Shown: piece after piece, positions 7,818-14,661 of the stretch
Numbering within the stretch: the stretch's first letter is position 1
Layout: each line of letters starts with the position of its first letter
Assembly (NCBI GenBank): GCA_016839875.1
Contig: JAEOTK010000244.1
Span: forward strand, 1-27,279
Reading direction: 5' to 3'
From: Candidatus Heimdallarchaeota archaeon
GTDB lineage: Archaea; Asgardarchaeota; Heimdallarchaeia; Heimdallarchaeales; Heimdallarchaeaceae
DNA: 27,279 nt
Position numbers and translations under genes: made by a program
The notes under the pieces: model-generated
What the model was told of the DNA's origin: nothing
Database searches by the model: none
The model's input: only the letters and a program-made list of their open reading frames with translations

Positions 7818-8483
7818 ATGGGTAAAAGACCAGCTAGATGTTATCGATATCAAAGAGGACGAGCAAATACCCGTGTGGGTAAATATGTTAGAGGGGTACC
7901 AGATTCAAGAATCAGAGCATTTGATACTGGAAATAGAAAAGGAGTTTTTCCAGTAGAAATTCATCTAGTTTCAAAAGAGAGGTGTCAAATCAGACATACA
8001 GCTTTAGAAGCTGCAAGAATTGCGGTAAATAGATATCTACAAAGAAATACTGGTGTAGATGAATACCACATGACAATAAGAATTCACCCACATCATATTC
8101 TGCGAGAAAATAAAATGATGGCAGTAGCAGGTGCAGATAGAATTCAAGATGGGATGCGAAGATCTTTTGGTAAACCAACCGATCGAGCTGCAAGAGTTAG
8201 AGAAGGACAAGAATTAGTAACAGTAAGAACATATGCAAGATATTATAATATTGCAATTAGTGCTCTTAAAAGGGCTTCTGATAGATTCCCAACTCCTTGT
8301 AGTTATAAGGTAGGTAAAGGCGAAGATCTTGTAAAAGAACTTCTGAAAACAGGAAAGTTCGCAACAAGAAAAGCCAAGGTCAAAGAACCTTCAGAAGATG
8401 CTGAGACAGACGAAGAACCTTCAGAAGATGCTGAGTCAGATGAAGAATCTGTAGCAGATGCTGAGACAGACGAAGAACAATAA
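7818..8483 (+). CDS. rpl10e: 50S ribosomal protein uL16 (archaeal L10e) with acidic repeat tail
   Basis: Large-subunit protein uL16, near the A-site tRNA elbow. The start ATG at 7818 gives the expected MGKRPARCYR and has GGGTG at 7807-7811; the in-frame GTG at 7809 is unlikely. Family blocks include the N-terminal RPARCYR, TALEAARIAVNRYL, HMTIRIHPHHILRENKMM and AGADRIQDGMRRSFGKP. The typical archaeal protein is about 170-180 aa; this one is 221 aa. The excess is a C-terminal tail of three acidic decapeptides of the type EPSEDAETDE (codons 8385-8474). Such a tail would be flexible and negatively charged, odd for an rRNA-binding protein. It is co-transcribed with uS7. Confidence 0.95.
   Translation: MGKRPARCYRYQRGRANTRVGKYVRGVPDSRIRAFDTGNRKGVFPVEIHLVSKERCQIRHTALEAARIAVNRYLQRNTGVDEYHMTIRIHPHHILRENKMMAVAGADRIQDGMRRSFGKPTDRAARVREGQELVTVRTYARYYNIAISALKRASDRFPTPCSYKVGKGEDLVKELLKTGKFATRKAKVKEPSEDAETDEEPSEDAESDEESVADAETDEEQ
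8385..8474 (+). repeat. three tandem 30-bp repeats in the uL16 gene
   Basis: Units are 8385-8414, 8415-8444 and 8445-8474, in frame, each encoding a decapeptide rich in Glu, Asp and Ser. Units 1 and 2 are almost identical; unit 3 differs mainly in its first half. This indicates recent in-frame expansion. Confidence 0.85.
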
Positions 8484-8500
8484 TAATCTTCGTTATTTTA
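8482..8500 (+). terminator. weak terminator after uL16
   Basis: AATAA (8482-8486) and TTATT (8493-8497) flank TCTTCG and run into T-rich sequence. The stem is short and A/T-only and overlaps the stop codon, so it may be little more than a T-rich archaeal terminator. Confidence 0.3.
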
Positions 8501-8584
8501 TTCTATTTTTATATGTTTTAGATAAGAAGTTTGTTTTTATTTGTCAATTTCTCAACGAACCTTTACTAATAAAGAACAAAAGAA

Positions 8585-8591
8585 TTAAAAA
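8585..8591 (+). promoter_or_regulatory. TATA box of tRNA-Met
   Basis: TTAAAAA lies 28-34 nt before the first nucleotide of the tRNA, the expected archaeal distance. Confidence 0.45.
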
Positions 8592-8618
8592 CAAGATGAC
8601 ATGTTCAGTTTTAGAAAT

Positions 8619-8743
8619 GGCTCGGTAGCTCAGCTGGAAGAGCGCAAGACTCATAATCTAAGAAAAAAGGGCTAGACTTATGAGCTGAAAACCTCAGATG
8701 AGAAATCTTGAGGTCGAGGGATCGAAACCCTCTCGAGCCACCA
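8619..8743 (+). tRNA. tRNA-Met (CAU), with intron, CCA encoded
   Basis: The acceptor stem pairs 8619-8625 with 8733-8739 (G1-C72, a G-U at 7-66); discriminator A73 is 8740 and CCA is encoded at 8741-8743. The anticodon stem is CAAGA (8645-8649) with TCTTG (8706-8710). The anticodon CAU is 8652-8654 in the loop CTCATA|A. The T-stem is GAGGG/CCCTC with the loop ATCGAAA. An intron of 49 nt interrupts positions 37/38. G1-C72 and the absence of three G-C pairs in the anticodon stem argue against initiator. The A54...A60 T-loop is unusual because it resembles eukaryotic initiator tRNA. tRNA-Ile2, in which C34 is modified, has the same gene anticodon and is the main alternative. Confidence 0.88.
8656..8704 (+). 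other. bulge-helix-bulge intron of tRNA-Met, position 37/38
   Basis: A perfect splice motif can be drawn: the central helix CTCA (8650-8653) pairs with TGAG (8699-8702); the 5' bulge is TA^A (8654-8656) and the 3' bulge AA^A (8703-8705). The inner helix is TCT/AGA, extended after one mismatch by AG/CT. Removing 49 nt leaves a regular seven-base anticodon loop. TTATGAG at 8678-8684 inside the intron is fully complementary to the loop CTCATAA. Confidence 0.85.
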
Positions 8744-8814
8744 TCTATTCTTTTTCATAGTAACAAGTTGTGTTCACTACTTGTGGTCAACTCTTTTTTA
8801 AATAGGAGAGACCT

Positions 8815-8934
8815 ATGTCTTGGCGAAAAAAAATGATGAAAACTACAAAAAACTCCCTAAAAATCAAGAAAGAAATCAAAAAAGGAAGAGATAGCGCAAT
8901 CCGAGCAATGATTTTGTTCAAAGGCTCTCTCTAA
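8815..8934 (+). CDS. small basic ORF, 39 codons, unknown
   Basis: ATG at 8815 follows GGAGAG (8805-8810), one of the clearest ribosome sites in the window. The product begins MSWRKKMMKTTKNSLKIKK, is rich in Lys and Arg in its first 25 residues, and ends in a more hydrophobic stretch (IRAMILFKGSL). No family is recognised. The start is loosely like the tiny ribosomal protein eL41 (WRKK followed by a basic helix), but it is longer and less uniformly basic, so I do not name it. It lies between tRNA-Met and the 3' end of the cyclophilin gene, which is on the opposite strand. It may be a real small protein or a chance ORF. Confidence 0.4.
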   Translation: MSWRKKMMKTTKNSLKIKKEIKKGRDSAIRAMILFKGSL

Positions 8935-8952
8935 TCAATTTTCTTTATATTT

Positions 8953-9426
8953 CTACAATTTTTGTAATTGATGATTTTGGATCAAATCAGACTCTTCTTC
9001 AACGGTTACTTTTACCATTTGATCTCCTTGGGTTATTGTATTAACCACATTCATCCCATCAACAACTTTCCCAAAAACTGTGTGTTTTCCATTTAGATGC
9101 TTACAATTATTTGGGTTTAGAACTATGAAGAATTGTGAACCATTTGTATTTGGACCTGCATTTGCCATACTTAATGCTCCAAGAGAATGTTGCTGAACAG
9201 GATTGTCAACCTCATCTGCAATTTGGTATCCAGGTCCTCCGCTTCCAGATCCTGTTGGATCTCCTCCTTGAACAACAAATTCTGGTATAACCCTGTGAAA
9301 AGTGACACCATTATAATAATCTGATTTAGCTAGACTAACAAAGTTCTTTACAGTGTTAGGTGTATGCTCATCAAGAAATTCTATTGTAAATACTCCTTTA
9401 TTTGTTTCAACTATCGCTTTTGTCAT
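8953..9426 (-). CDS. cyclophilin-type peptidyl-prolyl cis-trans isomerase
   Basis: A single-domain cytoplasmic cyclophilin, 157 aa, that catalyses cis-trans isomerisation of Xaa-Pro bonds. The start at 9426 is chosen because GAGG lies a few bases upstream (9434-9437) and the protein then begins directly with [11 protein letters not shown], the usual first strand; an in-frame ATG 19 codons upstream adds no family sequence. Active-site residues by alignment from memory with human CypA: Arg45, Phe50 and Gln53 ([14 protein letters not shown], 43-56), Gln98 and Phe100 (NGSQFFI), His115 (GKHTVFG). The position of CypA Trp121 is His110, as in many prokaryotic cyclophilins insensitive to cyclosporin. 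No signal peptide. Confidence 0.95.
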   Translation of the reverse strand: MTKAIVETNKGVFTIEFLDEHTPNTVKNFVSLAKSDYYNGVTFHRVIPEFVVQGGDPTGSGSGGPGYQIADEVDNPVQQHSLGALSMANAGPNTNGSQFFIVLNPNNCKHLNGKHTVFGKVVDGMNVVNTITQGDQMVKVTVEEESDLIQNHQLQKL

Positions 9427-9752
9427 TGAGATTTCCTCAGATTTGTTCTCCCTTTTCATTTTATATGTATACTGATTTGGCAACCTTTAACCTTGCAGTA
9501 AGGTGCCTTCATAGGAAAGTGACCTAAACAAAAAGGTTGTTTCGATAATTCTTTACCCTTCTAATAAGGTGGTGAATACTTTCAGTAACCTCTGTTACTA
9601 TTAGAACCCCTCTTTTTCGACTGGAAACTTGTTTATATGTTGTCAGAAGGTTATTATCTATTCACTATATGGTTTTTTAATAAAAAAGAAACTAAATTTC
9701 ACTATCTGGACATATGAAAACTTTAATATTCGGAGGTTTTGAGGAGTTTTTA
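9427..9752. other. divergent intergenic region with nested inverted repeats
   Basis: This 326-nt region separates the divergent cyclophilin and hydrolase-fold genes. It holds a TATA box on each side (9462-9475 minus, about 9631-9638 plus). Between them is a nested structure: outer arms TTCTAATA (9559-9566) and TATTAGAA (9599-9606), inner arms AGTAAC (9584-9589) and GTTACT (9594-9599) around CTCT. I see no tRNA and no C/D-box motifs. Confidence 0.5.
9462..9475 (-). promoter_or_regulatory. TATA box of the cyclophilin gene
   Basis: On the minus strand this reads CATATAAAA within an A/T-rich stretch, about 40 nt before the start codon, with a short leader holding the GAGG site. Confidence 0.4.
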
Positions 9753-10739
9753 ATGCCTAAAAAGAATATATCGGATAATAATTTTCCACCAGAATTAGCT
9801 ATTACAAAGGAATTAGAAAACAAAGTAGATGAGCTGTTACAGAGTACTAAACGAGAAATTCCTAATTTCTGGGATAATACTAGTAAGAGTATATATGTTC
9901 CAGTAGATGATGGGGAAATAAGAGTACTACATGCTAAACCAAAAAATCCTATTTCGAAAAGACCTGTTGTATTTCTAGCAGGTTGGGGAGGAATTGTAGA
10001 AGCTTATCAGGATTTATACGAAGTGATACATGGTTTAGTTGAATTCTATTATGTTGAGACAAGGGAAAAGAAGAGTAGTAAACTAAATCGTAGAAAAGCA
10101 AAAATGAATATGACACAGAAAGCAAAAGATGTTGGTGAGGTAATAAAGTATTTGGGAATCGAGAATAACGACTTCGTTTTATTCGGTACATGCTGGGGTG
10201 GAGCTGTAGTGCTGAAAGGTTTGCTTGATAAGTCAATTGATGCTCCAACAATAGTAACTCATGATCCAATGCATACACTATGGTTTCCTAAATGGTTTCT
10301 CAGATTTATTGCACCTCTATTACCTGTCTTTGTTGCAAAAATGATTAAACCAATATTGAGAAGAGTGCAATTAAGAGGAATGAACGAGAAGGTACAAAGA
10401 CAAAGGGCAGAAGCATTCATTGATAATGCAGAAGCATGGAAGTGGAAAAAAGCAGCTCAAGCAGTCAAGAATTTTGAACTTCTTGGGAATCTTTCTCCTA
10501 TAGAACACGAGGTTTTTGTTGTAAATGGAACACAGGATAAAGTTCATGATCAGGTATCTTATCCTGCAATGGCAAAAGAGATGCCAAAAGGTAGATTCAT
10601 TTTTATGAAAACTGATGAATCGTTACGTGAACGGTTAATGGGCTTAACAATACGCGAGTTTTCAAAAGTAAACTCTGAAGATGGTTTACCTTCAAGTCTA
10701 TCTGATTTTGAGAAAGAACTCAAACGTAACAGCGGCTAA
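9753..10739 (+). CDS. alpha/beta-hydrolase-fold protein with Cys at the nucleophile position
   Basis: A 328-aa alpha/beta-hydrolase-fold protein. The ATG at 9753 has GAGGAG at 9741-9746; the ATG at 9714 is less likely. The oxyanion-loop region GWGG is at 77-80. The nucleophile elbow is GTCWGG (145-150), so the nucleophile would be Cys147 rather than Ser, as in dienelactone hydrolases. An acid candidate is Asp262 in NGTQD. Where the catalytic His should follow, the sequence reads FIFMKTDESLRERL, with no His. The central lid region (about 176-240) is hydrophobic then basic. No signal peptide. It may be a non-catalytic member or use an unusual triad. The PHA-synthase/lipase-like fold is suggested, but I would not assign a substrate. 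It faces the membrane-protein gene tail to tail, 5 bp away. Confidence 0.72.
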   Translation: MPKKNISDNNFPPELAITKELENKVDELLQSTKREIPNFWDNTSKSIYVPVDDGEIRVLHAKPKNPISKRPVVFLAGWGGIVEAYQDLYEVIHGLVEFYYVETREKKSSKLNRRKAKMNMTQKAKDVGEVIKYLGIENNDFVLFGTCWGGAVVLKGLLDKSIDAPTIVTHDPMHTLWFPKWFLRFIAPLLPVFVAKMIKPILRRVQLRGMNEKVQRQRAEAFIDNAEAWKWKKAAQAVKNFELLGNLSPIEHEVFVVNGTQDKVHDQVSYPAMAKEMPKGRFIFMKTDESLRERLMGLTIREFSKVNSEDGLPSSLSDFEKELKRNSG

Positions 10740-10744
10740 TTTTT

Positions 10745-11122
10745 CTATACTATGATGAAGAGCAATGAAACCATCATTAATAGAATGGCAAATAATTGAA
10801 TAAACTCACTAATTTTAGCTCTCTTATCAATATCTGGTTTTAATTTCTCGTTTATTTCCCAGAAAGAGTCTATTTCCTTTCTCTTCTTTATCATTTCCTT
10901 CACAAAAGGTTCTATTTGAATTGCTAATCCTAGAATAAGAAAAATAACAGAAGTTGCAGCCATAACTGCATAAGTGACGAATTTATTGCCTTCTGTACTC
11001 AAACTTATTGCTCCTGAGAAATCTAGAGTAGTTACCACTACCCAAAAAAGCAAGATAATAATTGTCATTCTTAATCTTTCGTTAATAATTCTAAGTTCTC
11101 TTTTCATTATTTCTGATACCAT
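10745..11122 (-). CDS. small membrane protein with three predicted helices, unknown
   Basis: A 125-aa protein with hydrophobic segments at roughly residues 19-38, 51-72 and 107-125 and a charged, Lys/Glu-rich cytoplasmic loop between helices 2 and 3. I recognise no family. The start at 11122 is chosen because it lies one base after the phosphohexomutase stop codon (TAGAATG) and GGAG within the mutase 3' end serves as ribosome site; a start seven codons upstream would overlap the mutase. This spacing implies translational coupling, but the context does not reveal a function. Confidence 0.7.
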   Translation of the reverse strand: MVSEIMKRELRIINERLRMTIIILLFWVVVTTLDFSGAISLSTEGNKFVTYAVMAATSVIFLILGLAIQIEPFVKEMIKKRKEIDSFWEINEKLKPDIDKRAKISEFIQLFAILLMMVSLLFIIV

Positions 11123-11123
11123 T

Positions 11124-12521
11124 CTAATCTCCTTTTCCTTCAATTATTTTCTCCATTTTCTTAACTATTGATTCTATCCATTCAAATCTCTCTTGTGTTG
11201 GAGATTCATAGTAGATTCTAATTTTAGGTTCTGTTCCTGATTTTCTGATCAATATCCAAGTTCCATCCTCAAAATCATATCTGAGTCCATCGATTGTAAG
11301 TTCTTTCTTTCTTTCACTAGTTACTGATTCTTTTAATTTTACTTTGCATTTCTCAAATATCTCTAGCGCTTTTGCTTCTTCTATAACATATGCTTTTCTT
11401 TCAGCAATATGTACTGGAATATCTTTCATCAGTTCAGATACAGTTGTTTTTCGAGAAATAATCACTTTCAAAAAATTCAGCAAAGCATATAATCCATCAA
11501 TCCAAAAACCCCAATCTGGAAAGATTGGTTTCCAAGGTTCTGCAGCAAAAGTGATTTTTTCTCCATCATCCATAAGCTCTTTGCTTTTTGTATGTAATTC
11601 CCCTAGCTTTGTTCTGATTACTTCTGCTCCGAGCTTTTCAACAGTCATATCAATACTAGTTGATGAGTCAATACTAAGTACTATCTTTCCTGGACCTTGT
11701 TTTTCAATTACTAAACATGCAAGAAAAGCATTAGTCCTGGATAGTTCCATGAAATTACCGTTTTCATCTATAATAGCCAATCTATCCCCATCTCCATCAA
11801 AAGCAAAACCAATAGTATTTTCTTTTTTACAGAGATTCATGAGAACGCTTAGGTTTTTTGGACTGGGTTCAGCTAATCTTCCAGGAAAATGACCATCAAC
11901 CGTGGAATTAATTGAGGTTACAGAAAATCCTAAATTACTAAGAAGATTAGGAGCAAGAATAGACATTGGTCCATTTGCACAGTCTAAGATGATCTTTTTT
12001 CCCTTCCCTTCAAGTTGCAACTCGCTTTTTATTCTATTGCTGTATCTTTCATTAGCATTTTCTATTACATCTTGATGTACAATCTCGTTCCACTTTGCAT
12101 GATGAATTGAAAGGTTTTGCTTACTTCTTTCTCTGATAATACTCTCAATCTCATCTTGTTCTCCTTCAGTAAATTCTCTTCCATTTCTTAGTACTTTGAT
12201 CCCATTATCTGTAGGGGGATTATGAGATGCTGTAATATAAATGGCTACTGTATGCTTTTCGTCTAATGTTAAATTAGCAATGACTGGAAAGGCACACAAT
12301 CCAACTTTGAAAGCTTTACATCCAGATAAAGAAACAGCTGCTGTTGCACATTGACCAAGAGCTTCAGATGAGGTTCTTGCATCATGACCAACTACTATAC
12401 CTTCAGAAGGATAGATTTGAGCTACAGCTTGACTTACTTGAAAAACGAGGTCTGCTGTTACTTTCAGACCAAATGATCCTCTTATTCCAGCAGTTCCAAA
12501 AAGCTTGGGTTTTTCCTTCAT
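11124..12521 (-). CDS. phosphohexomutase (phosphoglucomutase/phosphomannomutase family)
   Basis: Alpha-D-phosphohexomutase, 465 aa, interconverting hexose 6- and 1-phosphates through a phosphoserine. The catalytic loop TASHNPP is at 97-103 with Ser99 as the phosphorylated residue. The Mg2+ loop DGDGDR is at 242-247. The C-terminal phosphate-binding loop RKSGTEPKIR is at 426-435. The sugar-specificity loop, GEESGH-like in phosphoglucosamine and phosphomannose mutases, here reads AAEPWKPIFPDWG (326-338), so the substrate among Glc, Man and GlcN is not settled. All four domains are present. It is on the same strand as the UDG gene 79 nt upstream and coupled to the small membrane protein downstream. 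With the pyrophosphorylase at 24056 it would supply NDP-sugars. Confidence 0.9.
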   Translation of the reverse strand: MKEKPKLFGTAGIRGSFGLKVTADLVFQVSQAVAQIYPSEGIVVGHDARTSSEALGQCATAAVSLSGCKAFKVGLCAFPVIANLTLDEKHTVAIYITASHNPPTDNGIKVLRNGREFTEGEQDEIESIIRERSKQNLSIHHAKWNEIVHQDVIENANERYSNRIKSELQLEGKGKKIILDCANGPMSILAPNLLSNLGFSVTSINSTVDGHFPGRLAEPSPKNLSVLMNLCKKENTIGFAFDGDGDRLAIIDENGNFMELSRTNAFLACLVIEKQGPGKIVLSIDSSTSIDMTVEKLGAEVIRTKLGELHTKSKELMDDGEKITFAAEPWKPIFPDWGFWIDGLYALLNFLKVIISRKTTVSELMKDIPVHIAERKAYVIEEAKALEIFEKCKVKLKESVTSERKKELTIDGLRYDFEDGTWILIRKSGTEPKIRIYYESPTQERFEWIESIVKKMEKIIEGKGD

Positions 12522-12600
12522 TTAATTCTAGGCTTTCACTTTGTAATATAACTGTTTTCCTTCAATAATCTTGAAAACGAATTGAAGGACAAAATCAAAT

Positions 12601-13257
12601 CTAGAAAAAGTCTGAGAGTGATTTTTGTTTACTTTTGATGTTTATCTTTTTTTCTTGACTTGGTGTTTCTTTCCTCTCCCCTTTGGTATCTAAATTTAGA
12701 ATATTCTTTATTCTTTCAAAATGTTCACTGTAATTTTCCATTAGATTATAATTTCTCAAAATATATGCAGGATGAAATGTAACAAACATTTTAGTTTCGA
12801 TATCTGTATCATAAAGTTGTCCTACGTATTGTGTAACCTTTGCTTTAGGTATAAAGAACTTAAGCGCAATACCTCCCAAAGTTATGATTAGTCTAGGAGA
12901 TAGAAGTTCTAGTTGCTTGAAAAGCCATTCTTCACCACAAAATCGAAGTTCTGATTCAGTTGGGGTTCTATTTCCTCCCTCATCAGTAGTAGGTCGGCAT
13001 TTAATAACATTCAAAATACTAACATCTGATCTTGTTAATCCAATCCCTTCAAGCATTTTATCCAGCAATTTTCCTGATTTTCCAACAAAAGGTATTCCTT
13101 GCTGATCTTCATAGTAACCAGGGGCTTCTCCAACAAAGCAAATACTATCAGGGGGACCATAAATACCTGGAACAACTTGAGTTCTATTTTCCTTTAGATG
13201 ACATGATTCACACTTTGTTATTTCATCTGTAAGTTCAACGAGTAAGCCCTCTGACAA
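12601..13257 (-). CDS. family-4 uracil-DNA glycosylase (4Fe-4S) with PIP box
   Basis: Removes uracil from DNA in base-excision repair. Motif 1, GEAPG, is at 43-47, and motif 2, HPAY, at 162-165. The iron-sulphur cluster cysteines are Cys16 and Cys19 (CESC), Cys87 and Cys107. The 218-aa length fits the family plus a basic linker (about 190-210) ending in QKSLSDFF, a textbook PCNA-interacting (PIP) box at the extreme C terminus. The start is a TTG at 13257: an in-frame TGA lies two codons upstream and no ATG or GTG precedes the first cysteine pair. The gene is divergent from the amidohydrolase, 57 nt away, and probably has a very short leader. Confidence 0.93.
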   Translation of the reverse strand: MSEGLLVELTDEITKCESCHLKENRTQVVPGIYGPPDSICFVGEAPGYYEDQQGIPFVGKSGKLLDKMLEGIGLTRSDVSILNVIKCRPTTDEGGNRTPTESELRFCGEEWLFKQLELLSPRLIITLGGIALKFFIPKAKVTQYVGQLYDTDIETKMFVTFHPAYILRNYNLMENYSEHFERIKNILNLDTKGERKETPSQEKKINIKSKQKSLSDFF

Positions 13258-13278
13258 TGTTCATCTTCTCGCTAGAAA

Positions 13279-13302
13279 TACTAAAAAATAGACTTTATTA
13301 AG
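13279..13302. promoter_or_regulatory. overlapping divergent promoters, UDG and amidohydrolase
   Basis: CTAAAAAATAG (13279-13289) is a plus-strand TATA candidate placed for a start near the amidohydrolase ATG. CCTTAATAAAG read on the minus strand (about 13292-13302) serves the UDG gene. The whole spacer is 57 nt, so both promoters overlap and leaders must be very short. Confidence 0.4.
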
Positions 13303-13314
13303 GTATTCCCAATA

Positions 13315-14661
13315 ATGGCAATGGTAAAGTTGAAAGATGTAATTATAAAAGCTGATTATTTAGTAAGCTGTAATGAGCGTGATCAAGTTATAAAGGATGC
13401 TGCTGTTTATATTTCTGACAGCAAAATCATTGCAGTTGGAAACAAGAAAGAAATAGAGCAGAATTATTCAGCTTCACAAATTATAGATAGCAAAAATAAG
13501 ATTTTAATGCCGGGTTTGGTCAATACTCATAGTCATAGTGTTCAATCTTTGTTAAGGGGAAAAGCAGACGACTTGGCACTTCTGGATTGGTTGAAAACAG
13601 TTGTACTTCCAGGAGAAGCTCGATTTACTGCTGATGAGGTCTATACTTCTTCTCTTCTAGGTTTTGCAGAGATGATAAGAACAGGTACCACTACAGCCAA
13701 TGATATGCTAACTACGCACAATTCAGAAAAAGGAATTCAAGCAGCTATTGATATTGGAATTAGAACAAGAATTGGCAAAATGTTAATGGATGTGAACAAT
13801 ACTTTTCCTGAAATAATTAAAGAAGATAAAGAAACAATCATTGAATCAGTTGAAAAGCAAATAGAGAAATATCATGGGTATGATAATCAAAGAATCAAAT
13901 ATTCATTAAACGCTCGATTTCTTCTTTCATGTTCAAAAGAGCTGATGAAATTAATAATTGATACCCAAAAGAAATACCCCGATTTAATGATACACACTCA
14001 TGCCTCAGAATCACAAGAAGAGTGCGAAGAAGTAAAGAAGATGTATGGTCAATCTTACATCAGAGCCTTGAGAGACATTGGTGCTCTTGGATCTGAAACA
14101 ATTCTTGCACATGGAATATGGTTAGACGAAGGAGAATATCAGTTAATCAAAAAAACAAACACAAGAATAACTCACAACCCCAGTAGTAATTGCAAGCTTG
14201 CTTCAGGAATCTGTGATGTGTTAAAATATCATGAACTTGGTGTAATGGTAGGTATTGGAACTGATGGACCTCCATGTAACAACAATTTTGATATGTTTAC
14301 AGATATGCGATTAACAACATTCCTCCAGAAAGTCAAACATCTGAATGAGAGAGCTTTACCCGCAAAAAAAATACTTAGAATGGCAACAATTGAAGGCGCA
14401 ACTGCATTAAATTGGCAAAAGGAAATTGGTTCAATAGAAGCAGGAAAGAAAGCAGATCTAATCTTAGTAGATGTAAATAATGTTAATTCCATACCAATAT
14501 ACGACCCAGCTTCACATTTGGTTTATTCTGCATCAGGAAAAGATGTAAGTTTAACAATGATAGATGGAAAAATAGTATTTCAAGACGGAGAGTATAAAAC
14601 CTTTGATTTTGAGAAACTAAAGAAAGATGTAATTAGTTATCAGAATAAACGGAATGAATAA
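13315..14661 (+). CDS. amidohydrolase, MTA/SAH deaminase-like
   Basis: A metal-dependent amidohydrolase of the ATZ/TRZ (MtaD) family, 448 aa, probably deaminating 5'-methylthioadenosine, S-adenosylhomocysteine or a related purine. Metal ligands are His72 and His74 (NTHSHS), His229 (HTHASES, 227-233), and Asp317 (GTDGPPCNN); Glu232 and His266 (LAHGIWL) complete the active site. LLRGKADDLALLDWL (79-93) is characteristic of this subgroup. Two in-frame ATGs (13315, 13321) lie close together; either works. It overlaps or abuts the GHMP kinase gene, so the two are one unit. Other members act on guanine, cytosine or triazines; the subgroup signature favours adenosine derivatives. Confidence 0.87.
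   Translation: MAMVKLKDVIIKADYLVSCNERDQVIKDAAVYISDSKIIAVGNKKEIEQNYSASQIIDSKNKILMPGLVNTHSHSVQSLLRGKADDLALLDWLKTVVLPGEARFTADEVYTSSLLGFAEMIRTGTTTANDMLTTHNSEKGIQAAIDIGIRTRIGKMLMDVNNTFPEIIKEDKETIIESVEKQIEKYHGYDNQRIKYSLNARFLLSCSKELMKLIIDTQKKYPDLMIHTHASESQEECEEVKKMYGQSYIRALRDIGALGSETILAHGIWLDEGEYQLIKKTNTRITHNPSSNCKLASGICDVLKYHELGVMVGIGTDGPPCNNNFDMFTDMRLTTFLQKVKHLNERALPAKKILRMATIEGATALNWQKEIGSIEAGKKADLILVDVNNVNSIPIYDPASHLVYSASGKDVSLTMIDGKIVFQDGEYKTFDFEKLKKDVISYQNKRNE

Noticed and set aside
8619..8743. Initiator tRNA-Met
   Set aside because: G1-C72 and the CAAGA/TCTTG anticodon stem lack initiator identity, despite the initiator-like T-loop.
8815..8934. Ribosomal protein eL41
   Set aside because: Only WRKK and general basicity match; the peptide is longer, with a hydrophobic end.
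11344..11892. 182-codon open frame on the plus strand
   Set aside because: It is antisense to the phosphohexomutase, whose motifs are intact; the product is low-complexity Ser/Ile/Phe-rich without a family.
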